This document shows positions 16,117 to 24,582 of a stretch of 64,000 nucleotides of DNA, in pieces. Position 1 is the first letter of the stretch, and each line of letters begins with the position of its first letter. Position numbers and translations under genes: made by a program. The notes under the pieces are model-generated. The model did not search any database. It was not told where the DNA came from and worked only from the letters and a program-made list of their open reading frames with translations. Source of the DNA: CAWDVB01 sp963824105 (GTDB taxonomy: Bacteria; Actinomycetota; Actinomycetes; Propionibacteriales; Nocardioidaceae); contig CAWGNN010000011.1 in NCBI GenBank assembly GCA_963824105.1, positions 248,001-312,000 of the forward strand. Reading direction: 5' to 3'.

Positions 16117-16503
16117 ATGGCACGCGTCAAGCGGGCGGTGAACGCCCAGAAGAAGCGCCGGGTGACCCTGGAGCGCGCCTCCGGATACCGTGGCCAGCGC
16201 TCGCGCCTCTACCGCAAGGCCAAGGAGCAGGTCGCCCACTCGCTGGTTTACAGCTACCGGGACCGCAAGGCCAAGAAGGGTGACTTCCGCAAGCTGTGGA
16301 TCCAGCGGATCAACGCCGCGGCTCGCGCCAACGGGATGACCTACAACCGGTTCATCCAGGGCATCAAGGCTGCAGGTGTTGAGGTCGACCGGAAGATCAT
16401 GGCCGACCTCGCGGTCAACGACCCGGGCGCTTTCACTGCGCTGGTGGAGTTGGCCAAGAAGGCACTCCCCGAGGATGTCAACGCGCCGGTCTCCGCCGCC
16501 TGA
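16117..16503 (+). CDS. rplT: 50S ribosomal protein bL20
   Basis: 128 aa; MARVKRAVNAQKKRRVTLERASGYRGQRSRLYRKAKEQV is the typical basic N-terminal extension, followed by the globular domain (LWIQRINAAARANGMTYNRFI). bL20 starts 50S assembly and, in E. coli and Bacillus, represses its own operon by binding a leader RNA that mimics 23S rRNA. It is therefore one candidate ligand for the infC leader seen here. Confidence 0.97.
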   Translation: MARVKRAVNAQKKRRVTLERASGYRGQRSRLYRKAKEQVAHSLVYSYRDRKAKKGDFRKLWIQRINAAARANGMTYNRFIQGIKAAGVEVDRKIMADLAVNDPGAFTALVELAKKALPEDVNAPVSAA

Positions 16504-16522
16504 TCGACCGGCCGAGCAATTC

Positions 16523-17338
16523 ATGGCGAGCCTCCCCGCCGCTGCGTCCGTCCTCTCCTCCAAGAGCGGCCGGGTGCGAGCGGCGAGGAGGCTCGTTCGT
16601 CGTTCCCACCGGGACGAGCTCGGCCTCTTCCTGGCCGAGGGCCCTCAGGCGGTCCGCGAGGCTCTCGCGACGCCGGGCGCCGTAAGCGAGGTGTTCGCCG
16701 TCCCTGGATCTCATGCCGAGCTGCAGGCCGTCGCCTCTGTTGCGGGCGTCACCTGGACGCTCGTCGACGAGGCCGCGCTCGCCTCGCTCGCCGACACCGT
16801 CCACCCGCAGGGCGTGGTGGCAGTGTGTGGTGCCCTCGACGTTCCCCTGAGCGCCGTGCTGCAGTCGTCGCCCCGGCTGCTCGCGATGTGCGTCGACATT
16901 CGCGACCCCGGCAACGCCGGGACGGTGACGAGGTCCGCCGACGCGGCTGGTGCTGACGGCGTGGTCTTCCTCGGCCAGAGCGTCGACCCCTACAACGGAA
17001 AGGCGGTCCGCGCGACGGTGGGCTCCCTGTTCCATCTGCCGATCGTGCGAGACCCGGATGTCGCAGGCTCGGTGGCCGCAGTGCGCCAGGCGGGGATCAC
17101 CCTGCTCGCCGCGGACGGCGCGGGCGAGCTGGACATCGACCGGGCTGCCGCCGCAGGGCTATTGGCCGGACCGACGGCGTGGCTCTTCGGCAACGAAGCA
17201 TGGGGCTTGGACGAGCAGACCGCAGCGCTCGCCGACCACCGTGTGCGGGTGCCCCTCTATGGTCGCGCCGAGAGCCTCAATCTGGCGACGGCAGCCGCGC
17301 TGTGCCTCTACGCATCGGCGCGGGAGCACCGCCGGTAG
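16523..17338 (+). CDS. SpoU/TrmH-family RNA 2'-O-methyltransferase
   Basis: 271 aa from the ATG at 16523. The N-terminal substrate-binding domain (RVRAARRLVRRSHRDELGLFLAEGPQAVREAL) precedes the knotted SPOUT domain, with the three motifs near LLAMCVDIRDPGNAGTVTRSADAAGADGV, AWLFGNEAWGL and RVPLYGRAESLNLATAAALCLY. Members (TsnR/RlmB-like) 2'-O-methylate rRNA; the exact target is unknown. It lies 19 nt downstream of rplT, as in M. tuberculosis, and may be co-transcribed. Confidence 0.9.
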   Translation: MASLPAAASVLSSKSGRVRAARRLVRRSHRDELGLFLAEGPQAVREALATPGAVSEVFAVPGSHAELQAVASVAGVTWTLVDEAALASLADTVHPQGVVAVCGALDVPLSAVLQSSPRLLAMCVDIRDPGNAGTVTRSADAAGADGVVFLGQSVDPYNGKAVRATVGSLFHLPIVRDPDVAGSVAAVRQAGITLLAADGAGELDIDRAAAAGLLAGPTAWLFGNEAWGLDEQTAALADHRVRVPLYGRAESLNLATAAALCLYASAREHRR

Positions 17339-17384
17339 GGGTCCACGCGACGGAACCCGTTCGCGGCAGACGGGGCCCGCTTCC

Positions 17385-17390
17385 TAGACT
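17385..17390 (+). promoter_or_regulatory. -10 element upstream of pheST
   Basis: TAGACT, 39 nt before the pheS ATG, suggests a transcription start near 17397 and a short leader. No T-box or leader peptide is visible, so there is no sign of phenylalanine attenuation here. Confidence 0.4.
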
Positions 17391-17429
17391 GCCGCACAGC
17401 AGCAGCCGTCAGCACGCCGAAGGGGAACG

Positions 17430-18527
17430 ATGTCCGGCCCGAACACCGAGTACGACCCCGTCGAGGTCACCCCGTTGCGGGCTGACCAGGTCGACGCGAT
17501 GCGGGAGGAAGCCCTTGCGGCGATCAGCGCGGCGTCGTCGCTCGACGAGCTCAAGGCGGCTCGGCTGGCGCACGCCGGCGACCGGTCGCCACTGGCGCTC
17601 GCGAATCGCGAGATCGGCGCCCTCCCGCCGCAGGCCCGCAAGGAGGCCGGGGCACGGGTCGGACAGGCTCGGGGCGCCGTCAGCAAGGCACTCGGCGAGC
17701 GGCTCACCGTCTTGGAGGCAGAGGCCGAGGAGCGGATGCTGGTCGACGAGACCGTGGACGTGACGGTTCCGATCGATCGGGTGCGGGTCGGCTCGCGCCA
17801 CCCGATCACGCTGATGTCGGAGCGGATCGCCGATGTCTTCGTGGCGATGGGCTGGGAGGTCGCCGAGGGCCCCGTCATCGAGGCTGAGTGGCTCAACTTC
17901 GACGCCCTCAATCTCGGCCCGGACCACCCGGCCCGGACGATGCAGGACACCTTCTGGACCGAGCCGGCCGGCGACGCGATGGTGCTGCGCACCCACACCT
18001 CGCCGGTTCAGGCGCGCACCATGCTGACCCAGGGTCCGCCGATCTACGTGGTCGTCCCGGGCCGGGTGTTCCGGACTGACGAGTACGACGCGACGCACAG
18101 CCCGATGTTCCACCAGGTCGAGGGCCTGGCCGTCGACAAGGGCATCACCATGGCCCACCTGAAGGGGACTCTGGACCATTTCGCTGAGGCGATGTTCGGG
18201 GAGGGCATCACCACGCGGTTCCGCCCGTCGTACTTCCCGTTCACCGAGCCGTCCGCCGAGGTCGACCTGGTCTGCTTCGTCTGCCGCGGTGTGGACAGTG
18301 ACAGCTGCCGCACCTGCCGGGGCGAAGGCTGGATCGAGTGGGGAGGATGCGGCGTGGTGAACCCGCGCGTTCTGACCGCCTGCGGCGTGGATCCCGACGT
18401 CTATACCGGCTTCGCATTCGGGATGGGGATCGACCGCACCCTGATGTTCCGTCACGGCGCGGGAGACCTCCGCGACTTCTTCGAGGGCGACATCCGCTTC
18501 TCCTCGTCCTTCGGATCGGAGATCTGA
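17430..18527 (+). CDS. pheS: Phenylalanyl-tRNA synthetase, alpha subunit
   Basis: Catalytic subunit of the alpha2-beta2 class II synthetase; 365 aa. N-terminal coiled coil (residues 1-95), then motif 2 (TSPVQARTM, FRTDEYDATHSPMFHQVEG), FRPSYFPFTEPSAEVDL and motif 3 GFAFGMGIDRTLMFRHG. A CxxC-x7-CxxC pair (C282, C285, C293, C296) sits before EWGGCG, a zinc-knuckle-like insertion found in some PheS lineages. Followed 3 nt later by pheT. Confidence 0.97.
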   Translation: MSGPNTEYDPVEVTPLRADQVDAMREEALAAISAASSLDELKAARLAHAGDRSPLALANREIGALPPQARKEAGARVGQARGAVSKALGERLTVLEAEAEERMLVDETVDVTVPIDRVRVGSRHPITLMSERIADVFVAMGWEVAEGPVIEAEWLNFDALNLGPDHPARTMQDTFWTEPAGDAMVLRTHTSPVQARTMLTQGPPIYVVVPGRVFRTDEYDATHSPMFHQVEGLAVDKGITMAHLKGTLDHFAEAMFGEGITTRFRPSYFPFTEPSAEVDLVCFVCRGVDSDSCRTCRGEGWIEWGGCGVVNPRVLTACGVDPDVYTGFAFGMGIDRTLMFRHGAGDLRDFFEGDIRFSSSFGSEI

Positions 18528-18530
18528 CCG

Positions 18531-21011
18531 ATGCGCGCACCCGTCTCGTGGATCAAGGAGATCGCCGGCCTCCCGGCCGACCTGTCCGCCGAGGACCTTG
18601 CCCACCGGCTCACCGCACTCGGGCTGAAGCTCGAGGCGCTGCACCGTCGCGGCGATGAGATCACCGGGCCCCTCGTCGTCGGCCGCGTGCTGACCGCCCA
18701 GGACGAGCCGCAGAAGAACGGCAAGACGATCAACTGGTGCACCGTCGACGTCGGCAGCGCCAACGGCACGGGGGACCCTCAGGGGATCGTGTGCGGCGCC
18801 CACAACTTCGGGCCCGGCGACCTGGTCGTGGTGTCCCTTCCGGGCGCGGTACTACCCGGTGGCTTCGAGATCAGCGCCAGGAAGACCTACGGGCACATCT
18901 CCGCCGGGATGATCTGCTCGGCCCGCGAGCTGGGGATCGGTGACGACCACACCGGGATCATCGTTCTCCCGACCGGGACCGGAGAGCCCGGCGACCCGGC
19001 CTTCGACGTGCTCGGTCTCGGCGAGGAGACGATCGAGTTCGAGATCAACCCGGACCGTGCCTACGCGCTCTCCCTGCGAGGCGTGGCCCGCGACGCAGCG
19101 CTGGCCTACGAGCTGCCCTTCTCCGACCCGGCCGTCCGTGACCTGCCGGCTCCGAACGGCGACGGGTACCCCGTCATCGTCGACGACCCGACGGGGTGCC
19201 CCGTCTTCGTGACGCGGACCGTCAGCGGCTTCGACCCCGGCGCCAAGACCCCGACGTGGATGGCGCAGCGGCTGGAGCAGTGCGGCATGCGGCCGATCTC
19301 GCTCGCGGTCGACGTCACCAACTACGTCATGCTCGAGCTCGGGAACCCGATCCACGGCTATGACCGCGCCAAGCTGTCGGGGCCGATCAGGGTCCGCCGC
19401 GCACAGCCGGGGGAGACCCTGGTGACCCTCGACGGGGTGAAGCGGACCCTCGTCCCCGAGGACCTGCTGATCACCGACGACTCCGGCGTGATCGGGCTCG
19501 CCGGGGTGATGGGTGGGGAGAGCACCGAGATCTCCGCGTCCACCACCGATGTGGTGATCGAGGCCGCGCACTTCGAGCCGGTCACCGTCTTCCGGACCCA
19601 GAAGCGGCACAAGCTCGGCTCCGAGGCGTCCAAGCGCTTCGAGCGAGGCGTCGACCCCGAGCTGCCCCAGGCCGCGGCGGACCGGGTCGCCGAGCTACTG
19701 GTGAGGTTCGGAGGAGGGACGATCGAGCCCGGCGTCACGATGGTGGGCGTGCCGCCGGAGCGGAGCCGAGTGTCGGCGGCCGCGGACCTGGCTGCCCGGG
19801 TGACCGGCATGGAGATCCCGGACGAGGACGCCGCACGGCTGCTCGAAGCCGTCGGCTGCGCCGTGGTTGCCAAGGACGGGATGCTCGACGTCGTCGTACC
19901 GCCGTGGCGGCCCGACATGCGCGACCCCTTCGATCTGGTGGAGGAGGTGGCCCGGCAGGTCGGATACGAGAAGGTCCCATCGGTGGTTCCCGCGGCTGCG
20001 GTCGGCGCCGGGTTGACCCGCCAGCAGCGGCTGCGTCGTCGTCTGGGGCGCACCCTGGCCGGCGCCGGACTGGTGGAGGTGATCTCGTTCCCGTTCGTCG
20101 GACCGGACGCGTTCGACGCGCTGGGTCTGCCGGCCGACGACATCCGCCGTGACACGGTGCGGCTGGAGAACCCGTTGTCGGCGGAGGAGCCGGGCTACAC
20201 CACGACGCTCCTGCCAGGGCTGCTCAAGACCGCGTCGCGCAACCTCGGCAGGGGGGCGCCCGGAGTGGCCGTTTTCGAAACGGGCACGGTGGCCTTCCCT
20301 TCGGGCAACGGCCCCGCCCCGATCTTCGGTGTGGGTCGGCGTCCGGACGCCGAGGCCCTGGAGAAGCTCCTCGCGACCCTGCCGCGCCAGCCACTGCACC
20401 TCGCGGTGGTGTTCGCCGGGGAGATGGTGCCCGCCGGATGGCAGGGCGGGGCCCGAGCAGCGGACTGGACAGATGCGGTGGGGGTCTGTCGCCAGCTGGC
20501 CGGGGAGCTGGCCGTCGAGCTGCAGGTGTCGAGCGGTGTGCTTGAGCCGTGGCACCCGGGTCGCTGTGCGCGGCTGGCCGTCGACGGCGTGGATTTCGGT
20601 CACGCCGGCGAGCTGCACCCGAAGGTCTGCGAGGCGTTCGGGTTGCCCCGTGGCTCGAGTGCGGTCGAGCTCGACCTGGATTTCCTGCTCGAGAAGGTGG
20701 TGGACATCCGCAGCGCGCCGTCGTTCTCCGACTTCCCGGTCGCCAAGGAGGACGTGGCCCTCGTCGTGGATGCCGATCTGCCTGCCGCCGAGCTGGAGGC
20801 GACGCTTCGCGAGGGGGCGGGGGACCTGCTGGAGTCGATCCGGTTGTTCGACGTCTTCACCGGCGGCCAGATCGAGGAGGGGAAGAAGTCGCTGGCCTTC
20901 GCCATGCGCTTCCGGGCCCCGGACCGGACCCTGACGGTGGCTGAGACCAACCAGGCCCGCGAGGCCGCCGTAACCCTGGCCGCCCACCGCCACCAAGCCA
21001 CCCAAAGGTGA
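18531..21011 (+). CDS. pheT: Phenylalanyl-tRNA synthetase, beta subunit
   Basis: 826 aa, normal for PheT. Domain order is visible: N-terminal segment MRAPVSWIKEI, the OB-type tRNA-binding domain (about 40-155, ICSARELGIGDDHTGIIVLP), B3/B4 editing domain (about 215-380, with the VDVTNYVMLELGNPIHGYD block), B5 (about 400-475) and the C-terminal FDX-ACB anticodon-binding domain (SFSDFPVAKEDVALVVD to the end). Translated just after pheS; transcription stops at the hairpin at 21034-21083. Confidence 0.97.
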   Translation: MRAPVSWIKEIAGLPADLSAEDLAHRLTALGLKLEALHRRGDEITGPLVVGRVLTAQDEPQKNGKTINWCTVDVGSANGTGDPQGIVCGAHNFGPGDLVVVSLPGAVLPGGFEISARKTYGHISAGMICSARELGIGDDHTGIIVLPTGTGEPGDPAFDVLGLGEETIEFEINPDRAYALSLRGVARDAALAYELPFSDPAVRDLPAPNGDGYPVIVDDPTGCPVFVTRTVSGFDPGAKTPTWMAQRLEQCGMRPISLAVDVTNYVMLELGNPIHGYDRAKLSGPIRVRRAQPGETLVTLDGVKRTLVPEDLLITDDSGVIGLAGVMGGESTEISASTTDVVIEAAHFEPVTVFRTQKRHKLGSEASKRFERGVDPELPQAAADRVAELLVRFGGGTIEPGVTMVGVPPERSRVSAAADLAARVTGMEIPDEDAARLLEAVGCAVVAKDGMLDVVVPPWRPDMRDPFDLVEEVARQVGYEKVPSVVPAAAVGAGLTRQQRLRRRLGRTLAGAGLVEVISFPFVGPDAFDALGLPADDIRRDTVRLENPLSAEEPGYTTTLLPGLLKTASRNLGRGAPGVAVFETGTVAFPSGNGPAPIFGVGRRPDAEALEKLLATLPRQPLHLAVVFAGEMVPAGWQGGARAADWTDAVGVCRQLAGELAVELQVSSGVLEPWHPGRCARLAVDGVDFGHAGELHPKVCEAFGLPRGSSAVELDLDFLLEKVVDIRSAPSFSDFPVAKEDVALVVDADLPAAELEATLREGAGDLLESIRLFDVFTGGQIEEGKKSLAFAMRFRAPDRTLTVAETNQAREAAVTLAAHRHQATQR

Positions 21012-21033
21012 GGCAGATTTTCACGTTAACCTG

Positions 21034-21083
21034 AAAATTGGGGCGTGGGCACGAGGAACTCCTCGCGCCCACGCCCCAATTTT
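21034..21083. terminator. Very long terminator hairpin after pheT
   Basis: AAAATTGGGGCGTGGGC (21034-21050) and GCCCACGCCCCAATTTT (21067-21083) form a perfect 17-bp stem. After one A/C mismatch it is extended by CGAGG/CCTCG with an AACT loop. The A/T ends make it bidirectional, serving pheT (+) and the convergent gene that ends at 21109 (-). Confidence 0.88.
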
Positions 21084-21108
21084 CGTGCTCACCGAGCCGC
21101 GAGAAGGG

Positions 21109-21888
21109 TCAGTCGATCGGCTGGCGCAGGATCCCCCGGACAGCATCCAGCACCTCGGGGGAGCCTTCGAACGACAGCCCTTGGTCGTTGCGCCGATGCC
21201 AGAGCCAGGAGTCGAGGTCGGACGCCGGCCCACTGATCCTGGCATCGGGCTCGTGAGTGAGTCTCCGGACTGAGATGTCGGGCTCATCGTGGGTCGTACC
21301 GTCAGACGGATCCGTGCCGGTGAACCGCCCCAACGACACCTCGACACTGTCATCTGTGTCGGTGCATGACACGACGAGTCCTCGACCGTCCGGGGTGAAG
21401 GTCCCCCACGGGGGACATGCGCCGTACATGACCTCCAGAGCCTCCCGCGCACCGTCGGCAGCGAGGTCACTCGGCAGGGGGGTGACGCGTCCGGTGGTGA
21501 GCTCGGCGTCGAGTCGATGGATGAGCGCCTCATGCGCCTGGCGTCGACGGACGAAGCCGACGGACTGGTCGGCCGTCCAAGTCCACACACCTACGTCATC
21601 CGCAGTGACCTCAAGCGCGACGGCCAGACGCTCGCTCCACTCCGAGAAGGCCGACGCGATCTCGTCGGGTGAACCCGGGCGGGAGACATCCGGCACCTCG
21701 TGGCGGGCCCGGGCGCGCAGCTCGACGAGTTGAGCCCAGAACGCCTGGACCTCGGTGAGGTGCCACAGGAGGTCCTCCGCATCCCAATCGGGGCAGCTGG
21801 GCACTCGTGCGGACGGATCAGCGCCACGCAGCACCTCGAGGAAGCGGGCGGACTCGGAGCGGATGTGCATCACGTAGTCGAGGGCCAT
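21109..21888 (-). CDS. Maleylpyruvate isomerase-family (mycothiol-dependent/DinB-like) protein
   Basis: 259 aa on the minus strand. The N-terminal four-helix bundle (RSESARFLEVLRGADPSARVPSCPDWDAEDLLWHLTEVQAFWAQLV) with W..DLL.H, and the later HEALIHRLDAE, match the TIGR03083/MDMPI_N family, whose conserved histidines bind a divalent metal. The C-terminal ~100 residues resemble the MDMPI C-terminal domain. Members act in mycothiol-dependent reactions or are uncharacterised; the substrate here is unknown. A -10 sequence TACCGT lies 6 nt before the ATG within a hairpin (21891-21911), so the gene is probably leaderless. Confidence 0.8.
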   Translation of the reverse strand: MALDYVMHIRSESARFLEVLRGADPSARVPSCPDWDAEDLLWHLTEVQAFWAQLVELRARARHEVPDVSRPGSPDEIASAFSEWSERLAVALEVTADDVGVWTWTADQSVGFVRRRQAHEALIHRLDAELTTGRVTPLPSDLAADGAREALEVMYGACPPWGTFTPDGRGLVVSCTDTDDSVEVSLGRFTGTDPSDGTTHDEPDISVRRLTHEPDARISGPASDLDSWLWHRRNDQGLSFEGSPEVLDAVRGILRQPID

Positions 21889-21969
21889 CTGGCCACGGTA
21901 TCGCCGTGGCCGGAGGGGTGATGACCGCGGACAGCGAGAGACCGATTCTCATGGAATTGCGCGAGTGTG

Positions 21970-21975
21970 TATGCT
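21970..21975 (+). promoter_or_regulatory. -10 element of leaderless arg operon promoter
   Basis: TATGCT is separated by 7 nt from the argC ATG at 21983; there is no SD. The AT-rich TGTGTATGCTTATGCGCAT around it could hold an ArgR (ARG box) operator, but the match to a consensus was not scored. Confidence 0.5.
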
Positions 21976-21982
21976 TATGCGC

Positions 21983-23011
21983 ATGCCGAAGGTTCGAGTA
22001 GCTGTTGCCGGTGCCAGTGGGTACGCCGGCGGGGAGGTGCTGAGGCTCCTCCTGGGGCATCCTCACGTGGAGATCGGAGCCTTGACCGGAGGGGGCAACG
22101 CCGGTTCGAAGCTGGGGGAGTTGCAACCCCATCTGCTCCCGCTCGCCGACCGGGTTCTGGAGCCGACCAACGTGGCGGTGCTTGGCGGTCACGACGTGGT
22201 GTTCTTGGCCCTGCCGCACGGCGAGTCGGCGGCTATCGCCGACGGACTCGGCGATGACGTCGTGGTGATTGACTGTGGGGCGGACTTCCGGCTCACCGAC
22301 CCCGCTGCCTGGGAGCGGTTCTACGGAGGCGAGCACGCCGGGTCCTGGCCCTACGGGCTACCCGAGCTCCCCGGACAGCGGGACCTGATGCGCGGAGCGC
22401 GGCGGATCGCCGTTCCCGGGTGCTACCCGACCGTCGCCACGCTGGCCCTTGCCCCGGCGGTCGCAGCAGGCATCGTCGATTCCTCCGACCTCGTCGTCGT
22501 GGCCGCGAGCGGCTCCAGCGGTGCCGGGAAGTCGCTCAAGCCTCACCTGCTCGGCGCCGAGGTGATGGGCAACGTCAGCGCCTACGCCGTCGGCGGCACC
22601 CACCGGCACACCCCGGAGATGATCCAGAACCTCACCTCCCTCACCGATGCCGAGGTCCGTGTCAGCTTCACCCCGTTGCTGGTCCCCATGTCGCGCGGCA
22701 TCCTCGCCACCTGCACCGCTCCCACCACCGTCGACGCAGACACGGCCTACGAGGTGTACGCGAAGGCCTGGGCCGACGAGCCCTTCGTTCATCTGCTCCC
22801 GCCAGGTCAGTGGCCCCAGACCCAGAGTGTGATGGGAAGCAACGCCGTGCACATGCAGGTGACCGTCGACCCCGCGGCCGGCCATCTCGTTGCCGTCGCC
22901 GCGATGGACAACCTCGCCAAGGGCACCGGGGGAGGGGCCGTGCAGTGTCTCAACCTCGCTCTTGGATGGGATGAGACCACCGGCCTGACGACGGTCGGAG
23001 TCGCGCCGTGA
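21983..23011 (+). CDS. argC: N-acetyl-gamma-glutamyl-phosphate reductase
   Basis: Third step of arginine synthesis, NADPH-dependent; 342 aa from the ATG at 21983. The Rossmann start is VRVAVAGASGYAGGEVLRLL; the catalytic cysteine is in VPGCYPTVATLAL; GGTHRHTPEM is the substrate-binding histidine region. First gene of the complete arg operon, with a leaderless start. Its stop overlaps the ACT-domain gene (GTGA). Confidence 0.96.
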   Translation: MPKVRVAVAGASGYAGGEVLRLLLGHPHVEIGALTGGGNAGSKLGELQPHLLPLADRVLEPTNVAVLGGHDVVFLALPHGESAAIADGLGDDVVVIDCGADFRLTDPAAWERFYGGEHAGSWPYGLPELPGQRDLMRGARRIAVPGCYPTVATLALAPAVAAGIVDSSDLVVVAASGSSGAGKSLKPHLLGAEVMGNVSAYAVGGTHRHTPEMIQNLTSLTDAEVRVSFTPLLVPMSRGILATCTAPTTVDADTAYEVYAKAWADEPFVHLLPPGQWPQTQSVMGSNAVHMQVTVDPAAGHLVAVAAMDNLAKGTGGGAVQCLNLALGWDETTGLTTVGVAP

Positions 23012-23427
23012 CCGCCCAAGTGCTGCACCGCTATCCGGAGAAGCTCGCCGTGGTGAAGCTCGGCCCCGGCTCCGAGCTCCCGTCGTGGGCCGGATCCAGC
23101 ACCATGGTCTCGGTGACGGCCACGGCCACGGAGACGTCGATCGTCTGCGGGGCGGCCGGGGTGCCGAAGAAGGCCCGCGGCCAGGGCCCGTTCACCGCCT
23201 ACGCCGTCGAAGGCCCACTCGACTTCGCGCTGACCGGGATCCTCGCCGACCTCCTCCGACCCCTGGCAGAGGCGGAGGTGAGCGTGTTCACCCTGTCGAC
23301 CTATGACACTGACTGGATCCTGGTCCCCACCGAGAAGGCCACGGTCGCCGAGGATGCCTGGCAGCAGGCCGGGCACACCGTCGTCCCAGCACCCGTCGCG
23401 GCCCCGAGCCCGGGCAAGAAGTCATGA
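23008..23427 (+). CDS. ACT-domain protein embedded in the arginine operon
   Basis: 139 aa, GTG start overlapping argC by 4 nt and ATGA overlap with argJ, so it is translationally coupled on both sides. The sequence divides into two similar-sized halves; the second (GPLDFALTGILADLLRPLAEAEVSVFTLSTYDTDWILVPTEKATVAEDAW) has the beta-alpha-beta pattern of an ACT domain of the CASTOR-like (ACT_7) type. ACT domains bind amino acids. Position suggests sensing arginine or a pathway intermediate. No catalytic residues are seen. The family is recalled; the arginine role is inference. Confidence 0.75.
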   Translation: MTAQVLHRYPEKLAVVKLGPGSELPSWAGSSTMVSVTATATETSIVCGAAGVPKKARGQGPFTAYAVEGPLDFALTGILADLLRPLAEAEVSVFTLSTYDTDWILVPTEKATVAEDAWQQAGHTVVPAPVAAPSPGKKS

Positions 23428-24575
23428 GCGTCGACCACCCCCGGGGCTTCCTCGCTGCAGGAGTCTCCGCCGGATTGAAGTCGGCCGGCAAGAAGGACAT
23501 GGCTCTCGTGGTCAACACCGGCCCCCGGTACGACGGGGCCGCGGTCTTCACTGCCAACCGCTGCAAGGCCAACCCCGTCATCTGGTCCGAACAGGTCGCC
23601 GCCGACGGGACGATCCGCGCCGTGATCCTCAACTCCGGAGGCGCCAACTGCTACACCGGACCGGAGGGCTTTCAGACCACCCACGCGGTGGCCGAGCGGG
23701 TGGCCCAGCGCCTCGGGATCGGCCCGATTGACGTCCTGGTCTGCTCGACCGGCCTCATCGGCGTGCCCAACTCCCGCGGGCAGCTGCTCGACGGAGTAGA
23801 CGCCTTGCACGCCGCATTGAGCGCGGAGGGCGGTTCCGACGCCGCTCAAGCGATCATGACGACCGACAGCGTCAGCAAGCAGAGCCTCATCCTTGGGGAT
23901 GGGTGGTCCATCGGCGGGATGGCCAAGGGCGCCGGCATGCTGGCTCCGCAGCTGGCCACGATGCTCGTCGTCCTCACCACCGACGCGGTCGCGGACAGCG
24001 CGACCCTCGATCGCGCACTCCGTGAGGCAACCCGGGTGAGCTTCGACCGACTCGACTCCGACGGGTGCATGTCGACCAACGACACCGTCACGATCCTCGC
24101 CAACGGCGCCTCGGGGGTCGCCCCGAGTGAGGAGGACCTGACTGCCGCACTCAGCGAGGCCTGCACAGACCTCGCGCTGCAGCTCCTGGCCGACGCGGAG
24201 GGCGCTGACCACGAGATCGCGATCACCGTCGTCAACGCCGCGAGCGAGGACGAGGCCGTCGTGGTGGGCCGCAGCGTCGCGCGCTCCAACCTGTTCAAGG
24301 CGGCGGTGTTCGGCAACGACCCCAACTGGGGACGGGTATTGGCCAGCATCGGGACGACCAGCGCGGCCTTCGACCCGCTCGACCTCGATGTCGCCATGAA
24401 CGGAGTCCAGGTTTGCCGGAACTCCGCGCCCGATGAGCCGGCCGACTCCGTCGACCTGAGTGGGCGTCAGGTGACTGTGACGATCGACCTCAAGGCGGGC
24501 GACGCGAGCGCCACGGTGTGGACCAACGATCTGACCCACGCCTATGTCCACGAGAACTCCGCCTACAGCAGCTGA
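23424..24575 (+). CDS. argJ: Glutamate N-acetyltransferase / amino-acid acetyltransferase
   Basis: Recycles acetyl from N-acetylornithine to glutamate and may also make N-acetylglutamate from acetyl-CoA, closing the cyclic pathway. 383 aa. The self-cleavage site lies in AKGAGMLAPQLATMLVVLTTDA; T179 is the expected nucleophile of the beta-chain. Also present are LNSGGANCYTGPEG and DPNWGRVLASIG. No argA is seen, consistent with the ArgJ cycle. Confidence 0.96.
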   Translation: MSVDHPRGFLAAGVSAGLKSAGKKDMALVVNTGPRYDGAAVFTANRCKANPVIWSEQVAADGTIRAVILNSGGANCYTGPEGFQTTHAVAERVAQRLGIGPIDVLVCSTGLIGVPNSRGQLLDGVDALHAALSAEGGSDAAQAIMTTDSVSKQSLILGDGWSIGGMAKGAGMLAPQLATMLVVLTTDAVADSATLDRALREATRVSFDRLDSDGCMSTNDTVTILANGASGVAPSEEDLTAALSEACTDLALQLLADAEGADHEIAITVVNAASEDEAVVVGRSVARSNLFKAAVFGNDPNWGRVLASIGTTSAAFDPLDLDVAMNGVQVCRNSAPDEPADSVDLSGRQVTVTIDLKAGDASATVWTNDLTHAYVHENSAYSS

Positions 24576-24582
24576 GGGCCCG

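Noticed and set aside
17339..17429. T-box or phenylalanine leader peptide before pheST
   Set aside because: Only 91 nt, no T-box sequence, no Phe-rich short frame and no terminator.
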